Positions 9,744 to 21,804 of a stretch of DNA of 64,000 nucleotides are shown here, piece after piece. Positions within the stretch are counted from its first letter, which is position 1. Each line of letters starts with the position of its first letter. A model generated the notes under the pieces. It was given only the letters and a program-made list of their open reading frames with translations. It had not been told where the DNA came from and searched no databases. A program made the position numbers and the translations under genes. The stretch is taken from NCBI RefSeq assembly GCF_030064165.1, contig NZ_CP125947.1, positions 3,348,001 to 3,412,000 on the forward strand, written 5' to 3'. This DNA comes from Comamonas resistens. GTDB taxonomy: Bacteria > Pseudomonadota > Gammaproteobacteria > Burkholderiales > Burkholderiaceae_C.

Positions 9744-9761
9744 ATGACGATTTTGTGACTC
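9744..9761 (-). promoter_or_regulatory. Pho box upstream of ppk
   Basis: Minus-strand half sites GAGTCAC and TCGTCAT lie 11 bp apart with a 4-bp A-rich spacer. The downstream bases (AAATGG) match those after the pstS box. A weak -10-like CAGACT begins 10 bp downstream (9729-9734). It lies in the glmM-ppk gap, so ppk very likely has its own PhoB-dependent promoter. Confidence 0.7.
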
Positions 9762-9794
9762 TTTGATGACTTGCCTGACTCATATCATGACGAT

Positions 9795-11129
9795 TCAGCC
9801 TGCTTTCACAACCTGCACCAGCCGTTCTGCGCAATTGCTGGCCATCGCTTCATCCCTGGCTTCCACCATGACGCGCAGCAAAGGTTCGGTACCGCTGGCC
9901 CGGATCAGCACCCGGCCGCTATCTCCCAGCTGCTTCTCCACCTCTTGCTGAGCCAGAGGCAATTGCTCATTTTTCTTCCAGTCCTGACCGGGCTGCAAAC
10001 GCACATTGATCATGACCTGAGGGAAAAGCTGCACGTTCTCCAGCCACTGCGCGACCGTCTTGCCGGAGCGCACACAGGCCTGCAGTACCTGCAGGGCACT
10101 GACCAGACCATCGCCCGTGGTGTGCTTGTCCAAGGCCAGCAAATGCCCAGAACTCTCACCCCCCAGTTGCCAGCCATTGGCGCTCAGGGCTTCCAGCACA
10201 TAGCGGTCACCGACCTTGGCACGGACAAAGCCCACGCCCTGCGCCTTCAAGGCCTGCTCGATAGCCATATTGGTCATCAGCGTACCGGCCACCCCCGGCA
10301 CAGATTCATCTCGCGCCAGACGATCAGCGGCCATCAGATAAAGCAGCTCGTCCCCGTTGAACAGGCGCCCCTTGGCATCCACCAATTGCAGGCGGTCGGC
10401 ATCTCCGTCGAGCGCAATGCCGAAATCGGCGCTATTCGCCCGCACCGTGCGCACCAGCGCATCAGGATGGGTCGCGCCAACGCCCTCGTTGATGTTCAGG
10501 CCATCCGGCGAGCAGCCGATGGAGATCACATGCGCTCCCAGTTCATGGAACACCTTGGGAGCAATCTGATAGGCCGCACCATGCGCCGCATCGACCACGA
10601 TCTTCAGACCGCGCAATGACAGCTTGTGGTCAAAGGTACTCTTGCAGAATTCGATATAGCGACCGGCAGCGTCCTCCAACCGGCTTGCCTTGCCCAGTCC
10701 TGCCGAGTCCACCCACACAGGCTCTTGCAGCAATGCAGCTTCCACCTCTTCTTCCCAGGAATCGGGCAGCTTGGTGCCCTGGGCGCTGAAGAATTTGATG
10801 CCGTTGTCATAGAACGGATTGTGGCTGGCACTGATCACGACGCCGAGACTGGCCCGCTGCGCCCGGGTCAGATAAGCCACTCCAGGCGTTGGCAGAGGCC
10901 CCAGCAGCATCACGTCAACACCGGCAGAGGCAAAGCCAGACTCCAGCGCGCTCTCCAGCATATAGCCCGAAATCCGCGTGTCCTTGCCAATCAATACCAA
11001 AGGGCGCTCCTGGGTGCGACGCAGCACGCGCCCCACGGCATGGGCCAGGCGCAATGCGAAGTCCGGAGTGATCGGAGACTTTCCCACAGTTCCTCGAATA
11101 CCGTCGGTCCCAAAATATTGGCGTGCCAT
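9795..11129 (-). CDS. glmM: Phosphoglucosamine mutase GlmM
   Basis: Converts glucosamine-6-phosphate to glucosamine-1-phosphate for UDP-GlcNAc, the precursor of peptidoglycan and lipid A. It has 444 aa starting at [13 protein letters not shown], the invariant GlmM N-terminus. An upstream in-frame extension of 45 codons is rejected. The active-site phosphoserine is S102 in [12 protein letters not shown]. The metal loop DGDADR and the C-terminal [12 protein letters not shown] phosphate-binding loop are present. It follows folP by 49 bp, the rlmE-ftsH-folP-glmM order common in proteobacteria. Confidence 0.97.
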   Translation of the reverse strand: MARQYFGTDGIRGTVGKSPITPDFALRLAHAVGRVLRRTQERPLVLIGKDTRISGYMLESALESGFASAGVDVMLLGPLPTPGVAYLTRAQRASLGVVISASHNPFYDNGIKFFSAQGTKLPDSWEEEVEAALLQEPVWVDSAGLGKASRLEDAAGRYIEFCKSTFDHKLSLRGLKIVVDAAHGAAYQIAPKVFHELGAHVISIGCSPDGLNINEGVGATHPDALVRTVRANSADFGIALDGDADRLQLVDAKGRLFNGDELLYLMAADRLARDESVPGVAGTLMTNMAIEQALKAQGVGFVRAKVGDRYVLEALSANGWQLGGESSGHLLALDKHTTGDGLVSALQVLQACVRSGKTVAQWLENVQLFPQVMINVRLQPGQDWKKNEQLPLAQQEVEKQLGDSGRVLIRASGTEPLLRVMVEARDEAMASNCAERLVQVVKAG

Positions 11130-11178
11130 GGCTCTCTCCCCTCTTTCTTTTCGATCAAATAAGTTGAAGCCGCAAAAT

Positions 11179-12018
11179 CTAAATAGCCGAGTCCTGCATG
11201 GCCTGCCACACTGACAGCGCATCCACGGTCTCTTTGACATCATGTACCCGAACAATGCGGGCACCTCTCTCCACCGCCAGCAACGCAGCAGCCACGCTCG
11301 GGATCATTCGCTGATCCACCGACAGCCCCGAAACCTGGCCCAAAGAGCCTTTGCGGGACCAGCCAGCCAGCAGAGGAAAGTCTAGTTCCAGCAGGCTCTG
11401 CTGATGTGCAAGCAAGGCAAAATTTTGTGCGACGCTTTTACCGAAGCCGATGCCGTAATCCCAGACAATGCGCTCGCGCGCAACGCCCGCTTTCAGTAGC
11501 GGTGCCGTGACCTCCACCAGGAAATCGCGTACGTCCGTCACCACATTGCCTTGCATGTGATCCAGGTGCATATTCTGCGGCGTGGCATGCATGTGCATGA
11601 GGCAGACTCCACAACCAGGGTGCGCCGTGATCGTCTCCCTGGCACCGGGCTGGCGCAGTGCCCAGATGTCGTTGACGATATCCACCCCCATATCGAGAGC
11701 CTCACGCATGACTTCGGGCTTGTAGGTATCGATGGAAATCGGCACCTGCAGCTTGACGGCCTCCGCCAGCACGGGCAGCACACGCTCCAGCTCCTGCTGC
11801 AAAGGAACTGCCGGCGAGCCAGGCCGTGTGGACTCTCCGCCGATGTCCAGAATATGAGCCCCATCGCGCAACAGCTTCTCCGCATGGCTCATGGCCCCCT
11901 TGACGCCCGCGTGTTGTCCACCATCCGAGAAAGAATCCGGCGTCACATTGACAATGCCCATGACCTGGGGTTTGTCCAGATTCAAAATAAAACGCGAGGT
12001 TTGCCATTGCTGCGACAT
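11179..12018 (-). CDS. folP: Dihydropteroate synthase
   Basis: Folate biosynthesis enzyme joining p-aminobenzoate to dihydropterin pyrophosphate; target of sulfonamides. It has 279 aa from the ATG at 12018 ([10 protein letters not shown]). An upstream extension of 20 codons would run through the ftsH terminator and is rejected. Both family signatures are visible: [15 protein letters not shown] near the N-terminus and [12 protein letters not shown]. The C-terminal half carries the substrate loop GWSRKGSLG and the final RVHDV. A strong terminator separates it from ftsH upstream, so it may have its own promoter. Confidence 0.96.
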   Translation of the reverse strand: MSQQWQTSRFILNLDKPQVMGIVNVTPDSFSDGGQHAGVKGAMSHAEKLLRDGAHILDIGGESTRPGSPAVPLQQELERVLPVLAEAVKLQVPISIDTYKPEVMREALDMGVDIVNDIWALRQPGARETITAHPGCGVCLMHMHATPQNMHLDHMQGNVVTDVRDFLVEVTAPLLKAGVARERIVWDYGIGFGKSVAQNFALLAHQQSLLELDFPLLAGWSRKGSLGQVSGLSVDQRMIPSVAAALLAVERGARIVRVHDVKETVDALSVWQAMQDSAI

Positions 12019-12045
12019 GATGACTCCAATGCTCATAGATAAAAA

Positions 12046-12070
12046 ACAAAAGGCCCCTAAGGGCCTTTTG
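12046..12070 (-). terminator. Terminator downstream of ftsH
   Basis: Perfect stem ACAAAAGGCCC / GGGCCTTTTGT followed on the minus strand by TTTTTTAT. It begins 16 bp after the ftsH stop and ends 28 bp before the folP start. Confidence 0.85.
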
Positions 12071-12085
12071 TGACTCACTTGTCAA

Positions 12086-14008
12086 TCAAGCGGTAGTGGG
12101 CGAAGGCTCGGCATTCGAGGCCGGAGTTCCTCCGGAAGAGTTGCCGCCATCGGAAGATGGAGGGTTCCGGGGAGTCCAGTCCTTGGGTGGACGAGGTTCC
12201 TTGCCTGCCATGATGTCGTCAAGCTGCTCCGCATCAATGGTTTCCCAGTCGAGCATGGCCTTGGCCATGGCATGCATCTTGTCGCTATTGTCTTCGATGA
12301 GCTTGCGTGCCAGGCCGTACTGCTCATCGATGATGCGGCGAACCTCCGCATCGACCTTCTGCATGGTCTCTTCACTGATGTTGCTGGACTTGCTCATGGA
12401 GCGGCCCAGGAAGGGCTCACCTTCCTGCTCGGCGTACACCATGGGACCCAATGCATCGGTCATGCCGTAGCGGGTCACCATGTCGCGAGCGATTGCCGTG
12501 GCACGTTCAAAGTCATTCGATGCACCGGTGGTCATCTGGTTCATGAAGACTTCTTCAGCAATACGGCCGCCGAACAGCATGGCGATCTGGTTCAGCATGT
12601 ACTCCTTGTCATAGGAGTAGCGGTCCTTCTCGGGCAGGCTCATGGTCACGCCCAGCGCACGGCCACGCGGGATGATGGTGACCTTGTGCACGGGATCGCA
12701 CTTGGGCAGCAGCTTGCCGATCAAGGCATGGCCAGCCTCATGGTAGGCCGTGTTGCGGCGCTCTTCCTCGGGCATGACCATGGTCTTGCGCTCGGGGCCC
12801 ATGATGATCTTGTCCTTGGCTTTTTCGAAGTCCTGCATCTCCACGGTGCGCGCATTGCGGCGCGCAGCCATCAGAGCGGCTTCGTTGCACAGGTTGGCCA
12901 GATCGGCGCCCGACATGCCGGGCGTGCCTCGCGCAATGATCGCAGGGTTCACATCCTGACCCACGGGAATCTTGCGCATGTGCACGTTCAGGATCTGCTC
13001 GCGGCCACGGATATCGGGCAGCGTCACATAGACCTGACGGTCAAAGCGTCCTGGGCGCAGCAAGGCCGCATCCAGAATGTCGGGGCGGTTGGTGGCAGCG
13101 ACAACGATCACACCGAGGTTGGTCTCGAAACCATCCATCTCGACCAGCATCTGGTTCAGGGTCTGCTCGCGCTCGTCGTTGCCGCCGCCCATGCCGGCGC
13201 CACGCTGGCGACCGACGGCGTCGATTTCGTCAATGAAGATGATGCAAGGCGCATTCTTCTTGGCATTCTCGAACATGTCGCGCACGCGGGCAGCGCCCAC
13301 GCCGACGAACATTTCCACGAAGTCGGAACCCGAGATCGAGAAGAACGGCACCTTGGCTTCGCCCGCAATCGACTTGGCCAGCAGCGTCTTGCCGGTACCT
13401 GGAGGGCCAACCAGCAGCAGACCACGAGGAATGCGGCCACCGAGCTTCTGGAACTTGTTGGGGTCCTTGAGGAAGTCCACGACTTCCTTGACCTCTTCCT
13501 TGGCTTCATCGCAACCGGCCACATCGGCAAAAGTCACGGTGTTGTTGTTCTCGTCCAGCATGCGCGCCTTGGACTTGCCGAAGCTGAAGGCACCGCCCTT
13601 GCCCCCGCCCTGCATCTGGCGCATGAAGTAAACCCACACGCCGATCAACAGCAGCATGGGCCCCCAGCTCACGAGCAGGGTCATCAGCAGCGAGCCTTCT
13701 TCGCGGGGCTTGACGTCAAACTTGACGTTGTTGTTGATCAGATCGCCAACCAGACCACGATCCAGGTAGGTGGCGGTGGTACGGATCTTGCGGTCATCCG
13801 TCGTGGTGGCCACGACTTCAGTGCCGCCGGAACCTTCCTGAATGGTTGCGCTCTTGATGCGGTTGCTGCGCACCTGTTCCAGGAATTCGGAGTAACCGAC
13901 ATGGGAGGCACCACCAGCGCCGCGGGTGTCAAATTGCTTGAACACCGTAAACAGCACCATGGCGATGACCAGCCAGACGGCGATTTTTGAAAACCACTGA
14001 TTGTTCAA
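12086..14008 (-). CDS. ftsH: ATP-dependent zinc metalloprotease FtsH
   Basis: Membrane-anchored AAA+ protease that degrades misfolded membrane proteins and regulators such as sigma32 and LpxC. The start chosen is TTG at 14008 ([12 protein letters not shown]), preceded by GGAG. A TTG four codons further up is also open. The order is TM1 (about 8-24), periplasmic domain, TM2 (about 107-128), AAA module with Walker A GPPGTGKT (201-208) and Walker [14 protein letters not shown], and the zinc site HEAGH near residue 424. Its 640 aa are normal for the family. The C-terminal tail is Pro/Ser-rich. A sigma32-like promoter lies 55 bp upstream. Confidence 0.97.
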   Translation of the reverse strand: MNNQWFSKIAVWLVIAMVLFTVFKQFDTRGAGGASHVGYSEFLEQVRSNRIKSATIQEGSGGTEVVATTTDDRKIRTTATYLDRGLVGDLINNNVKFDVKPREEGSLLMTLLVSWGPMLLLIGVWVYFMRQMQGGGKGGAFSFGKSKARMLDENNNTVTFADVAGCDEAKEEVKEVVDFLKDPNKFQKLGGRIPRGLLLVGPPGTGKTLLAKSIAGEAKVPFFSISGSDFVEMFVGVGAARVRDMFENAKKNAPCIIFIDEIDAVGRQRGAGMGGGNDEREQTLNQMLVEMDGFETNLGVIVVAATNRPDILDAALLRPGRFDRQVYVTLPDIRGREQILNVHMRKIPVGQDVNPAIIARGTPGMSGADLANLCNEAALMAARRNARTVEMQDFEKAKDKIIMGPERKTMVMPEEERRNTAYHEAGHALIGKLLPKCDPVHKVTIIPRGRALGVTMSLPEKDRYSYDKEYMLNQIAMLFGGRIAEEVFMNQMTTGASNDFERATAIARDMVTRYGMTDALGPMVYAEQEGEPFLGRSMSKSSNISEETMQKVDAEVRRIIDEQYGLARKLIEDNSDKMHAMAKAMLDWETIDAEQLDDIMAGKEPRPPKDWTPRNPPSSDGGNSSGGTPASNAEPSPTTA

Positions 14009-14062
14009 GCGGGGCTCCAAGGAATATTCAGACGTAAAGACCAGAAGCGGACTTCCAGACCT

Positions 14063-14090
14063 AGTTGAGGTTCATTTTAGGTGTTTCAAG
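14063..14090 (-). promoter_or_regulatory. Candidate heat-shock (sigma32) promoter of ftsH
   Basis: On the minus strand CTTGAAA (14084-14090), the sigma32 -35 core, is followed after 13 bp by CCTCAACT (14063-14070), matching the sigma32 -10 consensus CCCCATNT at most positions. ftsH is a heat-shock gene in many proteobacteria. The rest of the 246-bp rlmE-ftsH gap contains short inverted repeats but no other clear signal. Confidence 0.5.
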
Positions 14091-14254
14091 CAGCAAGGCC
14101 GCCTATTTCCCCCTATAGCGGCCATAGGCAGAATGCAGTCTTGCACCAAACCTGCCCTAAGCCTCTGTTTTATCTAGGCTTTGCGCTATCAGTTTCGCTG
14201 ATTTGCTGCACCGGGCCATAAGGTCAAATGTCCCTATGTCAGCCGCCAGCTTCA

Positions 14255-14917
14255 TCAGGCACCGCTCTTGAGGCCCATACCGACCAGGAAAATCTCGGCA
14301 GACCGGTCGCGCGATGCCTTGGGCTTGATGGGCTTGACCACCTTGAAGGTTTGCTTGAACAGATCCACCAGCTCGTTATAGCCGCTACCGTGGAACAACT
14401 TGACCACCAGCGCGCCCTCGGGCTTCATGTTGTTGATCGCGAAATCGACGGCCATCTCGATAAGCACCGCGACCCGCGCCCCGTCCGTAGCGCCATGGCC
14501 CGAAAGATTGGGCGCCATGTCCGACACCACCACATCGGCCTTGCCGCCGCCCATGGCTTCTTCCAACTGAGCCAGCACAGACTCTTCACGAAAATCGCCC
14601 TGGATGTAATGCACACCCTCTATGGGCTCCATGGGCAGCAGATCCAGCGAGATGATGCGGCCGTTGAGCTCGCCCACAGCCGCACCGCTGGGAGACAGGC
14701 GACGGCGCACATACTGGCTCCATGCGCCGGGCGCGCAACCCAGGTCAACCACGGTGTACCCTGGTTGAATGAGCTTCAAAGACTCGTCGATTTCCTTGAG
14801 CTTGTAGGCCGCGCGTGCACGATAGCCATCCTTCTGGGCAGCTTTCACATAGGGATCATTGATGTGATCGTGCAGCCAATTCTTATTGACCTTCTTGCTT
14901 TTGGTTTTGGTTTTCAT
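14255..14917 (-). CDS. rlmE: 23S rRNA 2'-O-ribose U2552 methyltransferase RlmE
   Basis: RlmE (FtsJ/RrmJ) methylates U2552 in the ribosomal A-loop; it is a heat-shock enzyme in E. coli. It has 220 aa with a basic N-terminus ([15 protein letters not shown]), SAM-binding motif [15 protein letters not shown] and the catalytic-region segments [14 protein letters not shown] and [12 protein letters not shown]. It lies upstream of ftsH as in many proteobacteria, but here with a 246-bp gap. It is divergent from yhbY, with about 30 bp between the two genes. Confidence 0.96.
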   Translation of the reverse strand: MKTKTKSKKVNKNWLHDHINDPYVKAAQKDGYRARAAYKLKEIDESLKLIQPGYTVVDLGCAPGAWSQYVRRRLSPSGAAVGELNGRIISLDLLPMEPIEGVHYIQGDFREESVLAQLEEAMGGGKADVVVSDMAPNLSGHGATDGARVAVLIEMAVDFAINNMKPEGALVVKLFHGSGYNELVDLFKQTFKVVKPIKPKASRDRSAEIFLVGMGLKSGA

Positions 14918-14949
14918 GTCTGAATTCTCGCAGCCTTGATAATATGGGT

Positions 14950-15420
14950 ATGCCCCAAATTGAATTAACTCCCGCAGAGCGCCGGGTACACCGCGCTGAA
15001 GCCCACCATCTGGACCCTGTGGTCATCATCGGTGGCGATGGTTTGACCCCTGCCGTACAGAAGGAAGTGGACGCCGCCCTCAATGCCCATGGTCTGATCA
15101 AGGTTCGCGTTTTCGGCGACGACCGTGCAGTCCGCGAGCAGATCTATCAACAACTTTGCGACGAACTGAACGCCGCTCCCATCCAGCACATCGGCAAGCT
15201 GTTGGTGCTGTGGCGCCCCACCCCCGAAAAGGAAAAGGCGTTTGACGAAGACCGCATGCCCGGCCCTCGCGACATCAAGGTGCTCAAGTTCGGTCGTGCG
15301 GGCCAGAAGCCCGAAGTCAAGCAGCTGCGAGTGCTCGGCAACCAGCGCCTGACCGCCGGCGGCACCATCAAGCGCGCCAAGCCCAAGCAGAAGTCGGTCA
15401 AGAAAGGCCGTCAGGACTGA
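14950..15420 (+). CDS. yhbY: CRS1-YhbY domain RNA-binding protein
   Basis: Small RNA-binding protein of the CRS1/YhbY (CRM) family, linked in E. coli to 50S subunit assembly. The CRM domain fills residues ~5-100 ([20 protein letters not shown], then GGDGLT as the GxxG loop). A basic C-terminal tail follows ([15 protein letters not shown]). An ATG two codons upstream (14944) is also open. I chose 14950 because a -10-like GATAAT sits at 14938-14943, placing transcription start about on this ATG, with no Shine-Dalgarno. It is divergent from rlmE and followed by the glycosyltransferase-like gene. Confidence 0.9.
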   Translation: MPQIELTPAERRVHRAEAHHLDPVVIIGGDGLTPAVQKEVDAALNAHGLIKVRVFGDDRAVREQIYQQLCDELNAAPIQHIGKLLVLWRPTPEKEKAFDEDRMPGPRDIKVLKFGRAGQKPEVKQLRVLGNQRLTAGGTIKRAKPKQKSVKKGRQD

Positions 15421-15482
15421 TCTGACGATCCGCCCTGTCTGCCCGCCCACCCGCCTTTTTTCTTCGCCTAGACCACCAAGCC

Positions 15483-16241
15483 ATGGCTCAGACCACACAG
15501 CAGCAACGCCACATTCTTTGCATGAAATGGGGCACCAAATACGGCCCGGAGTACGTCAACCGACTCTACGCCATGGTGCGCCGCCATCTCAGCGGAGATT
15601 TTCGCTTTGTCTGCCTGACCGACAGCACAGAGGGGATTCGCTCCGAAGTGGAGTGCTTCCCCATCCCCGACCTGAACATTCATCTGGCTCCCGGCCAGCG
15701 TGACGGCGCCTGGAAGAAGCTCACCACCTTCGAGCGCGACCTGCACGGCCTCAAGGGTCAGGCGCTGTTTCTGGACCTGGATGTGGTGATTGTGGGCAGC
15801 CTAGACGAGTTCTTCACGCTGCCCGGCGACTTCCGCATCATTCACGACTATCCACGTTTCTGGCGCTTTGGCGAACGCATTGTCGGCAACTCTTCGGTCT
15901 ACCGCTTCGAGCTGGGTGCCCATGCCGATGTGCTGGAGCATTTCCGTGCACACACAGAAGAGATGCGCGCCAAGTACCGAAACGAGCAGGAGTACCTGTC
16001 GCACTTTCTGCACAAGCAGGGCAAGCTTGACTACTGGCCTGCAGCCTGGTGCCCCAGCTTCAAGTACTACTGCATTCCGACCTGGCCCACCAACTACTGG
16101 AAGGAGCCGGTGCCGCCGACCGATGCGCGCATCGTGATCTTCCACGGCGAAGTGAACCCGCCAGATGCCCTGGAAGGCCGTCGCAACAAGCGCTTTCGCC
16201 ATATCGAGCCCGCCAGATGGATAGAAAAGGCCTGGGGCTGA
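15483..16241 (+). CDS. Putative glycosyltransferase (DxD-containing, nucleotide-sugar type)
   Basis: Protein of 252 aa resembling a family of putative GT-A-fold glycosyltransferases. The N-terminus (HILCMKWGTKYGPEYVNRLY) leads into FVCLTDS. A DxD motif at D98-D100 (FLDLDVVIVGSLDEFF) is the expected metal/nucleotide-sugar site. Near the C-terminus ARIVIFHGEVNP resembles the His-containing closing motif of GT8-like enzymes. There is no signal peptide, so it is probably cytoplasmic. The substrate is unknown. It lies 62 bp after yhbY and ends in a strong terminator. The Kdo hydroxylase gene just beyond makes a role in lipopolysaccharide possible but unproven. Confidence 0.7.
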   Translation: MAQTTQQQRHILCMKWGTKYGPEYVNRLYAMVRRHLSGDFRFVCLTDSTEGIRSEVECFPIPDLNIHLAPGQRDGAWKKLTTFERDLHGLKGQALFLDLDVVIVGSLDEFFTLPGDFRIIHDYPRFWRFGERIVGNSSVYRFELGAHADVLEHFRAHTEEMRAKYRNEQEYLSHFLHKQGKLDYWPAAWCPSFKYYCIPTWPTNYWKEPVPPTDARIVIFHGEVNPPDALEGRRNKRFRHIEPARWIEKAWG

Positions 16242-16279
16242 GGAACGGCTGCAGTTGCAAGTTGCAGCCTCAAAAACAA

Positions 16280-16312
16280 AAGGCGTTGACCGCAAGGTTC
16301 AACGCCTTTTTT
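16280..16312 (+). terminator. Terminator after the glycosyltransferase-like gene
   Basis: Ten-bp stem AAGGCGTTGA / TCAACGCCTT, followed by TTTTTT on the plus strand. A leading A run may also let it work for the convergent Kdo hydroxylase gene. Confidence 0.8.
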
Positions 16313-16358
16313 GTGGCCGCCCGATTTCATCAACGAGCGGCCGGCATGCCGAACAGGC

Positions 16359-17243
16359 TCAGCGGTACCTGGCATCGACCAGCGGACGCCCCTTCATGCG
16401 CGAGAGAATGGACAACGGGCTGGCTGCGGGGTTGTATTCGCTGCCTGGCGGCAGAAACAAGGTCTGCTCCAGCATGTACTGCCCCGACATGACGGCATGC
16501 ACTGCCTGATCGGAGAAGCACACCCAGGTGGAGCCTGCCGCAAAAGGCACGGTTTCCTGGGGTGCATTTTTCTGATAGTCAGGATCACCCTTCATGCCGT
16601 CGTGCAGCTGCAGCATCAGGTGGTCGTATTCGCTGCGATAGGACTTGGTCACATGCAGCAGCTCCAGCGCCTTGGCCTGCCAGGCGCTGTAGGGCTTGGC
16701 ACGCGGTACAAAACGCTTGGCGACATCGGTGAACGGCTCGCCCACGCGCCAGACGCGCGGCTGGCCCTCGGGGTTGACATTGGTGAAGACTCGCAAGATG
16801 CGCTCGCCATAGTTGGGCCGCGAGGGAAATGCGTCCACATGCATGCGCTTGTCGTCGGCACGCCAGGACTGAGCGCGCGTTTCAACCTGCGAGGGGCGGT
16901 AGCTGGTAGGCGCCATACGCACCACCGGCATATAGGCGGGAAACAGGCCCGCAATCAGCGCCGTGGCCTGCTCGCGAAAGCGCCCCACCATGGCTGCCAC
17001 CTGCTTTTGCGTGGCTTCGTCACCCGCCACACCCTTGATCGAGCCATCAACATTGAGGCTGATATTGCGCGTCTTGGGGTCACGCACATCGGGGCGCAGC
17101 AGTGTTTTCTCCTGCTCGGTCAGCTCGAAGGTCAGCTGCGGAAAGTACAGCACCTTGCCGGCTTCGACGGCAGCAGTCCATTCATCGCGTCCCTGGACAT
17201 TGCTCCAGTCGGTCGCGTCGATTTTTACGATTTGAGATTCCAT
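16359..17243 (-). CDS. kdoO: Kdo hydroxylase (Fe(II)/2-oxoglutarate-type dioxygenase)
   Basis: Protein of 294 aa recognised as the Kdo-hydroxylase family (KdoO). In Burkholderia and Yersinia this enzyme converts the outer Kdo of the LPS inner core to D-glycero-D-talo-oct-2-ulosonic acid (Ko). The iron-binding facial triad is visible: H135 and D137 in RMHVDAFPSRP, and H249 in FSDQAVHAVMSGQ. The C-terminus has the family-typical LPPGSEYNPAASPLSILSRM. The start at 17243 (MESQIVKID) was chosen over a 60-codon extension lacking family similarity. There is no signal peptide, consistent with action on lipid A-Kdo on the cytoplasmic face. Confidence 0.82.
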   Translation of the reverse strand: MESQIVKIDATDWSNVQGRDEWTAAVEAGKVLYFPQLTFELTEQEKTLLRPDVRDPKTRNISLNVDGSIKGVAGDEATQKQVAAMVGRFREQATALIAGLFPAYMPVVRMAPTSYRPSQVETRAQSWRADDKRMHVDAFPSRPNYGERILRVFTNVNPEGQPRVWRVGEPFTDVAKRFVPRAKPYSAWQAKALELLHVTKSYRSEYDHLMLQLHDGMKGDPDYQKNAPQETVPFAAGSTWVCFSDQAVHAVMSGQYMLEQTLFLPPGSEYNPAASPLSILSRMKGRPLVDARYR

Positions 17244-17289
17244 GGCTTCGGCAGTGTACTCCCCGCTACTGGAGCGAGCTTGGCCTGGA

Positions 17290-17712
17290 TCAAGCCGGCT
17301 TGCGAGTACCTGCCACACGCCAAAGCACCAGGGCTGCACACAGCCACTGCAAGGCGTACATGACCGTACCCACGCCATGCCAGAGCTTGAGATTCTCGCG
17401 CGCCACGATCTTGGGCGAGACACCGTACTGGACGAGCAAGGCCAGCAGCATGCCTGTGATCACAAAACCGATAGCGGCCTGCGCCCACTGCTCCATCTTT
17501 TCAGCATGTTTTCTCTTTGAAAACACCAACAGCAGCGCGCAGCATGCTATGGAAATCCAGGTCTGCGCCGCAAACAGCTTGGCCGCCATAAAGCCTGCCA
17601 ACGCAGGCGTAGGCAGGTTGGCAAAGAGCATGGGCACGGCCACAAAACCAATAGCGCTCAGGCTACCCCACCACAGAGCGGCAAAGAAAACAGGCAAGCG
17701 TTCAAACATCAT
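17290..17712 (-). CDS. DUF4149 domain membrane protein
   Basis: Small inner-membrane protein, 140 aa, with about four hydrophobic segments (residues ~8-30, 45-62, 78-97, 112-132). The pattern, beginning FFAALWWGSLSAIGFVAVPMLF, matches DUF4149/TMEM205-like proteins of unknown function. It sits 132 bp downstream of greA in the same orientation, a neighbourhood I recall from related Burkholderiales. A GC-rich structured repeat lies in the gap. No catalytic motif is evident. Confidence 0.75.
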   Translation of the reverse strand: MMFERLPVFFAALWWGSLSAIGFVAVPMLFANLPTPALAGFMAAKLFAAQTWISIACCALLLVFSKRKHAEKMEQWAQAAIGFVITGMLLALLVQYGVSPKIVARENLKLWHGVGTVMYALQWLCAALVLWRVAGTRKPA

Positions 17713-17759
17713 GGTGAAACGTCAGCATGGCAGAGCGCAAACCAGAGATGCCTAGCAAG

Positions 17760-17840
17760 AGCCGCCTCGCAGCGAGGGCATCGTCCCCTCCCGCAGCGCG
17801 AAGCGCTTAGCAAGAGGGGAAGGCGCGCAGCGCCTCAGGG
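17760..17840. repeat. GC-rich structured repeat in the greA-DUF4149 gap
   Basis: Three tight hairpins follow one another: CTCGC/GCGAG (17766-17776), AGCGC/GCGCT (17795-17807) and GGCGC/GCGCC (17822-17834). CCCCTC (from 17784) can also pair with GAGGGG (17814-17819) around the second hairpin. It resembles GC-rich intergenic repeats common in Comamonadaceae (from memory). Only one copy is in this window. Confidence 0.45.
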
Positions 17841-17844
17841 GTGA

Positions 17845-18321
17845 TCAGATGTACTTTACGCCCACGATCTCGTAGCGGCGCTCGCCACCGGGCGCCTGCA
17901 CCACGGCGGTATCGCCCTCTTCCTTGCCGATCAGAGCGCGGGCAATGGGGCTGGACACATTGATCAGGCCATGCTTGAGGTCGGCCTCGTCCTCGCCCAC
18001 GATCTGGTAGGTCACGGCTGCGCCGCTGTCTTCGTCTTCCAGATCCACGGTCGCGCCAAACACCACACGGCCACCGGCATCCAGCTCGGAGGGGTCGATG
18101 ATCTGGGCGGCGGACAGTTTGCCTTCCACCTCGATGATGCGGCCTTCGATGAAGCCTTGCTGCTCCTTGGCGGATTCGTATTCGGCGTTCTCGCTCAGGT
18201 CACCCTGGGCACGGGCTTCGGCAATGGCCTGGATGACGGCAGGACGCTCCACGGTCTTCAGACGTTGCAGCTCGACCTTGAGCTTTTCAGCGCCGCGCTT
18301 GGTGATGGGAATGGTGGCCAT
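17845..18321 (-). CDS. greA: Transcription elongation factor GreA
   Basis: Rescues backtracked RNA polymerase by stimulating cleavage of the nascent RNA. It has 158 aa from the ATG at 18321 ([15 protein letters not shown]). A 45-codon upstream extension is rejected. The N-terminal coiled coil has the tip acidic pair in [17 protein letters not shown]. The C-terminal FKBP-like domain ends with KYI after RYEIVGV. It follows carB by 234 bp in the same direction, the carAB-greA order seen in many Burkholderiales. Confidence 0.96.
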   Translation of the reverse strand: MATIPITKRGAEKLKVELQRLKTVERPAVIQAIAEARAQGDLSENAEYESAKEQQGFIEGRIIEVEGKLSAAQIIDPSELDAGGRVVFGATVDLEDEDSGAAVTYQIVGEDEADLKHGLINVSSPIARALIGKEEGDTAVVQAPGGERRYEIVGVKYI

Positions 18322-18555
18322 GGACAAGTCTCCAAATTCAGTAAACGCCGCGCATGGCACGGCACCTCTCGCACGATCCCGCCAGACAAAGCCCAGCAGG
18401 GGCCCGTGCCCCAAAAGCAAACCGCCGCACGTTGCCGCGCGGCGGTTGAAATTCATTACCGGCCATTATGCCCCGTTTGCCGCGGCACAAATCCGGTAAA
18501 ACCCGCTGCCCTTGGGGCAGTCACGGGTTGTGACACATATCAGCAGTGTCGCAAA

Positions 18556-21796
<3,241 letters not shown>

Positions 21797-21804
<8 letters not shown>

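Noticed and set aside
12272..13990. Long open frame of ~570 codons antisense to ftsH, and comparable ones opposite bamA, carB, rnr, pstS and ppk
   Set aside because: They are mirror frames of strongly coding, GC-biased genes, rich in His/Gln/Gly repeats. They have no family motif and no ribosome-binding site.
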